NCBI GenBank assembly: GCA_037179385.1
Contig: CM074185.1
Span: forward strand, 54,439,000-54,502,999
From: Holothuria scabra
Lineage: Eukaryota > Echinodermata > Holothuroidea > Aspidochirotida > Holothuriidae
DNA: 64,000 nt
Direction of reading: 5' to 3'
Shown here: piece by piece, positions 58,001 to 64,000 of the stretch
Layout of the letters: every line of letters begins with the position of its first letter
Position numbering within the stretch: the first letter of the stretch is position 1
Program-made: the position numbers and the translations under genes
The notes under the pieces: generated by a model
What the model was told of the DNA's origin: nothing
Databases searched by the model: none
Seen by the model: the letters and a program-made list of their open reading frames with translations, nothing else

Positions 58001-61000
58001 TTTAGTGGGTTTGGTTGGGTTATGTTGGGTGGGTTTAATTGGGTTTTGTTGGGTTTCGTTGGGTGGGTTTGGTTGGGTTTTGTTGTTTGGGTTCTGTTGG
58101 GTTTTCTGGGGTGTGTTTTGTTGGGTTTTGTTGAGTGGGTTTTGTTGAGTTTTGCTGGGCTTTGTTGGTTGGGTTTCTTTGGGTGGGTTTGGCTGGGCTT
58201 TATTAGGTTTTGTTGGTTAAGTTTGGTTGGGTTTCGATTAGTTTCTTGGGTTTGGCTTAAGTCCGGTTTTATTCGGTTCTTTTAGGTGAGTGTGGTTTGG
58301 TTTTGTTAAGTTTCGTTGGTTGGGTTTGGTTGGGATTTATTGGGCTTAGTTTGGTGTTGTTGGTTGGGTTTGGTTGGGTTTTGTTGGTTGGAATTGGTTT
58401 GGTTTTGTTGGGTGGGTTTGGGTGGGGCTTCCTGGGTTTTCTGGGCTGGTTTGGTTGGATTTTGTTGGGTTCTGTTGCTTGGATTTGGTTGGTTTTTGAA
58501 TGCTAGGTTTGATTGAGTTTTGATGGGTTTTATTGTTTTGTGTTGGGTTTTTTTGGGTGTTTTGTTGAGTGAGTTTGGTTGGGGTTTGTTGGGTGAATTT
58601 GGTTAGGTTTGATTGGGTTTTTGGGTTGGTTTTGTTTTGTTTTATTGGGTTCTGTTGGGTGGCTTTCGTTGAGTTTTGTTGGGCTTTTTTAGGGACTGTC
58701 TGGCGGGTTTTGTTGGTTTAATTAGGGTGGGTTTTGTTTCATTTTGTTGGGTGAGTTTTGTTGGGTTCAGTTGGGTTTTGTTGGGTGGGTTTGGTTGGGT
58801 TTTGTTGGGTTTTATTTGGTGGGTTTGGTTGGACTTTGTTCTGGCTTTGTTGGGTGAGTTTGGTTTGGTTTTGTTGGGTGGGTTTGGTTCGATTTGGTGG
58901 GGTTTCATTGGGTGGGTTTTGGATGGGCTCCGCTGATTTTTATTGGATAGGTTTGGTTAGGTTTTGTTTGGTGGGTTTGGTTGGATTTTGTTCGGTTTTT
59001 TTATTGATTGATTGGGTTTTGTTGGGTTTTGTTGGTTTTGTTGGGTGGTATTGTGGGGTTTAGTTTAGTTTTGTTGGGTTTTGTTGATTGGGTTTGGTTG
59101 GGTTCTCTTTTGTTGGATCGGTTGGGGTTTTTGTGGTGGTTTTGATTGGGTTTTGTTGATTTTTTAGGGTGAATTTGGTTGGATTTTCTTGGGGTTTATT
59201 TGTTTAGACTTGTTGGGTTATGTCTAGTTTGGAAAGGTTTTTTGTGTGTGTTTGGTTTGGTTTTGTTGGGTTTTGTTGGGTTTTATTGGGTTTTGTTGGG
59301 TTTTATTGCGTTTGTTGGGTTTTGTTGGGTGGGTTTGGTTGGGTTTTGTTGGGTGAATTTGGTTTGGGGTTTGTTGGGTGAATTTGGTTCGTTTTCATTC
59401 GATTTTATTTGGTTTTGTTTGGTGGGTTTTTGGGGGTTCTGTTGGGTTGGTTTGGTTGGGTTTTATTGTGTGTGTTTGATTGGGCTTTGTTGGGTTTATT
59501 GGGTTTTGTTGGGTGGGTTTTGTTGGGTTTTGTTGGGTGGGTATTGTTGGGATTCGTTTGGTTTTGTTGGGTCTAGTTGGGTTGGCTTGGTTGTGTTTTG
59601 TTTGGCTTTTTTGGTGGGTTTGGATGGGTTTTGTTGGGTGGATTTGGATGGGTTTTGTTCGGTTGCATTTGGTTCGTTTGGTTGGGTTTTGTTGGGTTGT
59701 GTTGATTTGGCTTGATTTGGTTTTGTTAAGTAGGTTTGATTGGGTTTTGTTGGGTGGGTTTGGTTGGGTTATGTGGATGAGTTGGGTTGGATTCTATTCG
59801 GTTTTATTTAATTGGTTTGGTTGGGTTTTTTGGGGTTCCGTTTGGTGGGTTTGGTTGGGGATTTGGTGGGTTGGTTTCATTGGGTTTTGTTTGGTTTTGT
59901 TGTGCTTTGTTGGTTTTTGTTGGGTTGGTTTGGCTTTGTTGGGTTTTGTTGTGTGGGTTTGGTTGGGTTCAGTTGAGTTTTGTAGGGTGGTTAGGTTGGG
60001 TTTCGCTGGGTCGATTTGGTTGAGTTTTGTTGGGTGGGTTTGGTTGGGTTTTGTTGGGTGGGTTTGGTTGGGTTTTGTTGAATTTTGTTTGGTTTGATTC
60101 GGTTTTGTGGGCCTTTGTTGGGTTTTGTTGATTGGGTTTGGTCGGAGTTTGTTGGTTTTTGTTCTTTAGGTTTGTTTAGGTTCATTGGGTGGGTTTAGGT
60201 GTCTTTTATTCGGTCCGTTTGATTGGGTTTTACTGGGTTTTGTTGCGTGGGTTTCGTTGGGTTTTGTTTGGTTTTGTTGTGTGGGTTTTGTTTTGTTTTG
60301 TTGTACTTTGTGGGTTTTTTGTTGGGTTTGGTTGGATGTTGTTCGGGTTTTGCTGGGTGGGTTTGGTTGGGTTTTGTTGGGTGGGCTTGGTTGCGTTTTG
60401 TTGGGTGAATTTGGTTCGGCTTCATTCGATGTTATTGGGTTTGTTTAGTGGGTTTTTGTTGGGTTCTGTTTGGTTGGTTTGGTTGGGTTTTGTTGGGCGC
60501 GTTTAATTGGTTTTGTTTGGTTTTGTTGGGTGTGTCTGATTGGGATTTGTTGGGTTTTAATGTGTTGGTTTGGTTGGATTTTGTTGGGTTCTGTCTTGTG
60601 GGTTCGGTTGGGTTTTTTGTGTGGGGTTGGATTGGGTTTTGTTGAGTTTTTGTGGTTGGGTTTGGTTGGATTTTCTTGGGGTTTATTGGGTTAGATTTGT
60701 TGGGTAATGTCTGGTTTTGAAAGGTTTTGTTGGGTTTCTTTGGTATGGTTTTGTTGGGTTTTATTTGGTTTTTCTTGGGTGTGTTTGGTTGGGTTTTGTT
60801 GGGTGAGTTTGGTTGGGGTTGTTGGGTGAATTTGGTTCGGTGGTATTCGGTTTTCTGGGGTTGGTTTGGTTTGGTTTTATTGGGTTCTGTTGCGTGGTTT
60901 TGGTTGTTTTTTGTTGTTTGTGGTTGGGTGGGTTTTGTTGGGCTTTAATGGGTTTTGTTGGGTGAGTTTGGTTGGGTCGAGTTGGGTTTTGTTTTTGTGG

Positions 61001-63790
61001 GTTGGGTTGGGTTTCGTCGGGTGTGTTTGCTTGGGTTTTGTTGGGTGGGTTTGGTTGGGTTTTGTGGGCTTTTATTGTGTGGATTTTGGATGGGATCCGC
61101 TGATTTTAGTTGGTTGGGTTCTGCTGGGTTTTAGTGGGTTTAGTTGGGTTGGTTTGGTTGTGTTTTGTTGGGCTTTTTTCGATGGGTTTGGTTGGGTTTT
61201 GTTGGATGAGTTTGTATGGGTTTTGTTCGATTTTATTTGGTTTGTTTGGTTGAATTTTGTTGGGTTCTGTTAATTTGGTTTGATTGGGTTTTGTTGGGTA
61301 GGTTTGATTGGGTTTTGTTGGGTTTTATTGGGTTTTGTTGGGTGGATTTGGTTAGGTTATGCGGATGAGTTGGGTTGGATTTTATTCGGTCCGTTCGATT
61401 GGGTTGGTTTGGTTGGGTTTTGTTGGGTTCTGTTTGGTGAGTTTGGTTGGGGATTTGATGGGTTGGTTTGATTGGGTTTTGTTGGGTGGATTTGGTTAGG
61501 TTATGCGGATGAGTTGGGTTGGATTTTATTCGGTCCGTTCGATTGGGTTGGTTTGGTTGGGTTTTGTTGGGTTCTGTTTGGTGAGTTTGGTTGGGGATTT
61601 GATGGGTTGGTTTGATTGGGTTTTGTTGGGTGGATTTGGTTAGGTTATGCGGATGAGTTGGGTTGGATTTTATTCGGTCCGTTCGATTGGGTTGGTTTGA
61701 TTGGTTTTTGTTGGGTTTTGTTTGGCTTTGTTTGCTTTTGTTGGGTGGGTTTGGTTGGGGTTTGTTGGGTGAGTTTGGTTGGGGTTTGTTGGGTGAAATT
61801 TGTTCGGTTTCATTCGATTTTATTTGGTTTTGTTTGTTGGGTTCTGTTGGGTTCTGTTAAGTTGGTTTGGTTGGGTTTTGTTGTGTGTGTTTGATTGGGC
61901 TTTGTTGGGTTTATTGGGTTTTGTTTTGTGGGTTTGGTTGGGTTGGTATTGTTGGGATTTGTTGGGTTCTGTTAGGCTGGTTTGGTTGGGTTTTGTTGGG
62001 TGTGTTTCGTTGGGTTTTGTTTGGCTTTGTTTGCTTTTGTTGGGTGGGTTTGGTTGGGTTTTGTTGGGTGGGTTTGGATGGGTTTTGTTCGGTTGCATTT
62101 GGTTCGTTTGGTTGGGTTTTGTTGGGTTGTGTTGATTTGGCTTGATTTGGTTTTGTTAAGTAGGTTTGATTGGGTTTTGTTGGGTGGGTTTGGTTGGGTT
62201 ATGTGGATGAGTTGGGGTGGATTTTATTCGGTTTTATTTAATTGGTTTGGTTGGGGTTTTTTGGATTCTGTTTGGTGGGTTTGGTTGGGGATATGGTGGG
62301 TTGGTTTGTTTGGGTTTTGTTGGGTTTATTGGGTTTTGCTTGGGGTTTTGGTTTGGCTTTGTTGGGTTTTGTTGTGTTGGTTTGGTTGGGTTCAGTTGGG
62401 TTTTGTAGGGTGGTTAGGTTGGGTTTTGTTGGGTCGATTTGGTTGAGTTTTGTTGGGTGGGTTTGGTTAGGTTATGCGGTTGAGTTGGGTTGGATTTTAT
62501 TCGGTCCGTTCGATTGGGTTGGTTTGATTGGGTTTTGTTTGGTTTTGTTGTGCTTTGTGGGTTTTTGTTGGGTTTGGTTGGATGTTGTTCGGGTTTTGTT
62601 GGGTGGGTTTGGTTGGGTTTGGTTGGGTGAATTTGGTTCGGTTTCATTCGATGTTATTGGGTTTGTTTAGTGGGGTTTTGTTGGGTTCTGTTGGGTTGGT
62701 TTGGTTGGGTTTTGTTGGGTGTGTTTAATTGGTTTTGTTTGGTTTTGTTGGGTGTGTCTGATTGGGCTTTGTTGGGTTTTAATGTGTTGGTTTGGTTGGA
62801 TTTTGTTGGGTTTCTGTCTTGTGGGTTCGGTTGGGTTTTTTGTGTGGGTTTAGATTGGGTTTTGTTGAGTTTTTGTGGTTGGATTTGGTTGGATTTTTCT
62901 GGGGTTTATTGGGTTAGATTTGTTGGGTAATGTCTGGTTTTGAAAGGTTTTGTTGGGTTTGTTTGGTATGGTTTTGTTGGGTTTTATTGGGTTTTGTTTG
63001 GTGGGTTTGGTTGGGGTTTGTTGGGTGAATTTGGTTCAGTTTTATTCGGTTTTCTGGGGTTGGTTTGGTTTGGTTTTATTGGGTTATGTTGGGTGGTTTT
63101 GGTTGTTTTTTGTTGTTTGTGGTTGGGTGGGTTTTGTTGGGCTTTGTTGGGATTTGTTGGGTTTTGTTTCGTGAGTTTGGTTGGGTTTTAATTGTTGGGT
63201 TTGGTTGGGGTTTGTTTGATTTTGTTAGGTGAGTGTGGTTGGGTTTTGTAAGGTTTCTTTGGGTGGGTTTGGTTGGCTTTTGTTGGGTGGGTTTGAATTG
63301 GTCTTGCTACGTTTTGGTTGGGTCGAGTTGAGTTTTGTTTTTGTGGGTTTGGTTGGGTTTCGTCGGGTGTGTTTGTGTGGATTTTGGATGGGCTCCGCTG
63401 ATTTTGGTTGGATGGGTTCTGTTGGGTTTTAGTGGGTTCTGTTGGGTGGGTTTTGTTGGGTGAGTATTGTTGGGTTTTGTTTGGTTTTGTTGGGTTTAGT
63501 TGGGTTGGCTTGGTTGTGTTTTGTTGGGCTTTGTTCGGTGGGTTTGGTTGGGTTTTGTTGGATGAGTTTGTATGGGTTTTGTTCGATTTCATTTGGTTTG
63601 TTTGGTTGAATTTTGATGGGTTCTGTTGATTTGGTTTGATTTGGTTTTGTTTGGTAGGTTTGATTGGGTTTTGTTGGGTTCTATTGGGTTTTGTTGGGTG
63701 GGTTTGGTTGGGTTTTGTTGGGTGGATTTGGTTAGGTTATGCGGTTGAGTTGGGTTGGATTTTATTCGGTCCGTTTGATTGGGTTGGTTT
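52074..63790 (+). repeat. G/T-rich 24-bp minisatellite, ~11.7 kb
   Basis: Built of degenerate GGGTTTTGTTGGGTGGGTTT-type words; the prevailing unit is 24 bp, seen in translation as an 8-residue period (WVWLGFVG). The plus strand is almost free of C and A for 11.7 kb, so both strands are open for long stretches and every ORF here (up to 206 codons) is an artefact. Higher-order copies are visible: three 144-bp units around 61361-61700, a ~477-bp direct duplication (55640-56060 and 56117-56540), and ~2.2-2.4-kb blocks (59650 against 62090, 60341 against 62587). Short T8-10G12-14 inserts occur at 52101 and 57062. The G-rich strand has the same polarity as the adjoining TTAGGG repeat. Confidence 0.95.
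61350..61720 (+). repeat. 144-bp higher-order repeat inside the satellite
   Basis: GCGGATGAGTTGGGTTGGAT recurs at 61361, 61505 and 61649, exactly 144 bp (six 24-bp units) apart, with identical neighbouring variants (TTATTCGGTCCGTTCGATTG). Diverged single copies recur at about 62478 and 63739. This marks recent local amplification. Confidence 0.9.
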
Positions 63791-63793
63791 GGC

Positions 63794-63890
63794 TAGGGTT
63801 AGGGGTTAGGGTTAGGGTTTAGGTTAGGGTGTAGGGTGTAGGGTGTAGGGTTTAGGGTTAGGGTTAGGGGTTAGGGTTTAGGGTTGGGGT
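63794..63890 (+). repeat. Degenerate TTAGGG telomere-type repeat
   Basis: About 15 units of TTAGGG with variants TTTAGGG, TTAGGGG and GTGTAGGG. The vertebrate/deuterostome telomere motif is on the plus strand and follows the G/T satellite without a gap. It is imperfect and is followed by other sequence, so it is interstitial or a subtelomeric relic rather than a chromosome end in this window. Confidence 0.9.
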
Positions 63891-64000
63891 CCTAAATCTC
63901 TGAGAAAAAAATCGCCCCGGGCAAAAACCGAGCACATCTTTGGATAGCCCTTTGCAAGGCCCGTTTAGGGTCGATATCAATTTGCCTCCATCTCTTCCCT
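63891..64000. other. Trailing sequence beyond the telomere-type repeat
   Basis: 110 bases of ordinary complexity (CCTAAATCTCTGAG, ATCGCCCCGGGCAAAAACCG). No gene or repeat recognised; too short to classify. Confidence 0.4.

Noticed and set aside
52150..63629. Dozens of ORFs up to 206 codons (WVWLGFVG-type and, antisense, KPNQTQPN-type)
   Set aside because: They follow the 24-bp satellite period in all frames and exist only because A is rare on one strand. No start context, codon bias or domain.
63794..63890. True chromosome end
   Set aside because: The repeat is short and degenerate, and is followed by 110 bases of other sequence.

Overview
This window looks like animal nuclear DNA, most probably from a marine invertebrate deuterostome and perhaps an echinoderm. 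The reasons are degenerate TTAGGG telomere-type repeats, an intronless rhodopsin-class receptor reading frame, CR1-like and L1/Tx1-like non-LTR retrotransposons, and foldback elements whose inverted arms are built of short tandem repeats, the architecture known from sea-urchin TU elements. The host assignment is an inference. Nothing bacterial or viral was recognised. Host coding content is very low: one receptor ORF with an internal stop (39425-40519, +) and two putative exons of unidentified membrane proteins on the minus strand (11676-12034 and about 23478-23587). || Layout. 971-3398 is a foldback element with arms of ~54-bp repeats. 3877-4363 is a 5'-truncated CR1 3' end. 6423-6790 is a tRNA-derived SINE. 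7100-9735 is a 142-bp tandem array split by a hAT-type element. 9741-15168 is AT-rich, intron-like DNA. 16943-21251 is a second foldback element with arms of ATATGGTTAAAA-type repeats, carrying a LINE fragment and a MITE. 22565-22750 is a short hAT-like MITE. 24708-34467 is a third foldback element with arms of 21-bp repeats. Its ~1.6 kb core has been swollen to ~9.8 kb by a CR1 element with a twin-priming 5' inversion (itself hit by a 290-bp palindromic MITE), a 2.6 kb hAT-type element, a 2.8 kb L1/Tx1-like LINE (itself hit by a 476-bp insertion) and two short LINE tails. 35294-37056, 44723-45514 and 49668-51402 are further hAT-type non-autonomous elements, the last with a nested copy. TTAA-flanked MITEs lie at 15169, 41923, 47092, 49215 and 51623. 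|| 52074-63790 is ~11.7 kb of G/T-rich minisatellite (24-bp unit, with 144-bp, ~477-bp and ~2.2-2.4-kb higher-order structure). It runs directly into ~97 bp of degenerate TTAGGG repeat and then ~110 bp of other sequence. The many long ORFs in this block are artefacts of its lack of A and of stop codons. || The genes do not form a pathway. What the window preserves is a datable record of transposition: nested insertions with intact target-site duplications, internal empty-site controls, and foldback families that appear to share termini. The most unusual structures are the foldback group with TAYGG ends and 6-bp duplications, the twin-primed CR1, a palindromic module shared by several hAT-type elements, and the telomere-abutting G/T satellite.
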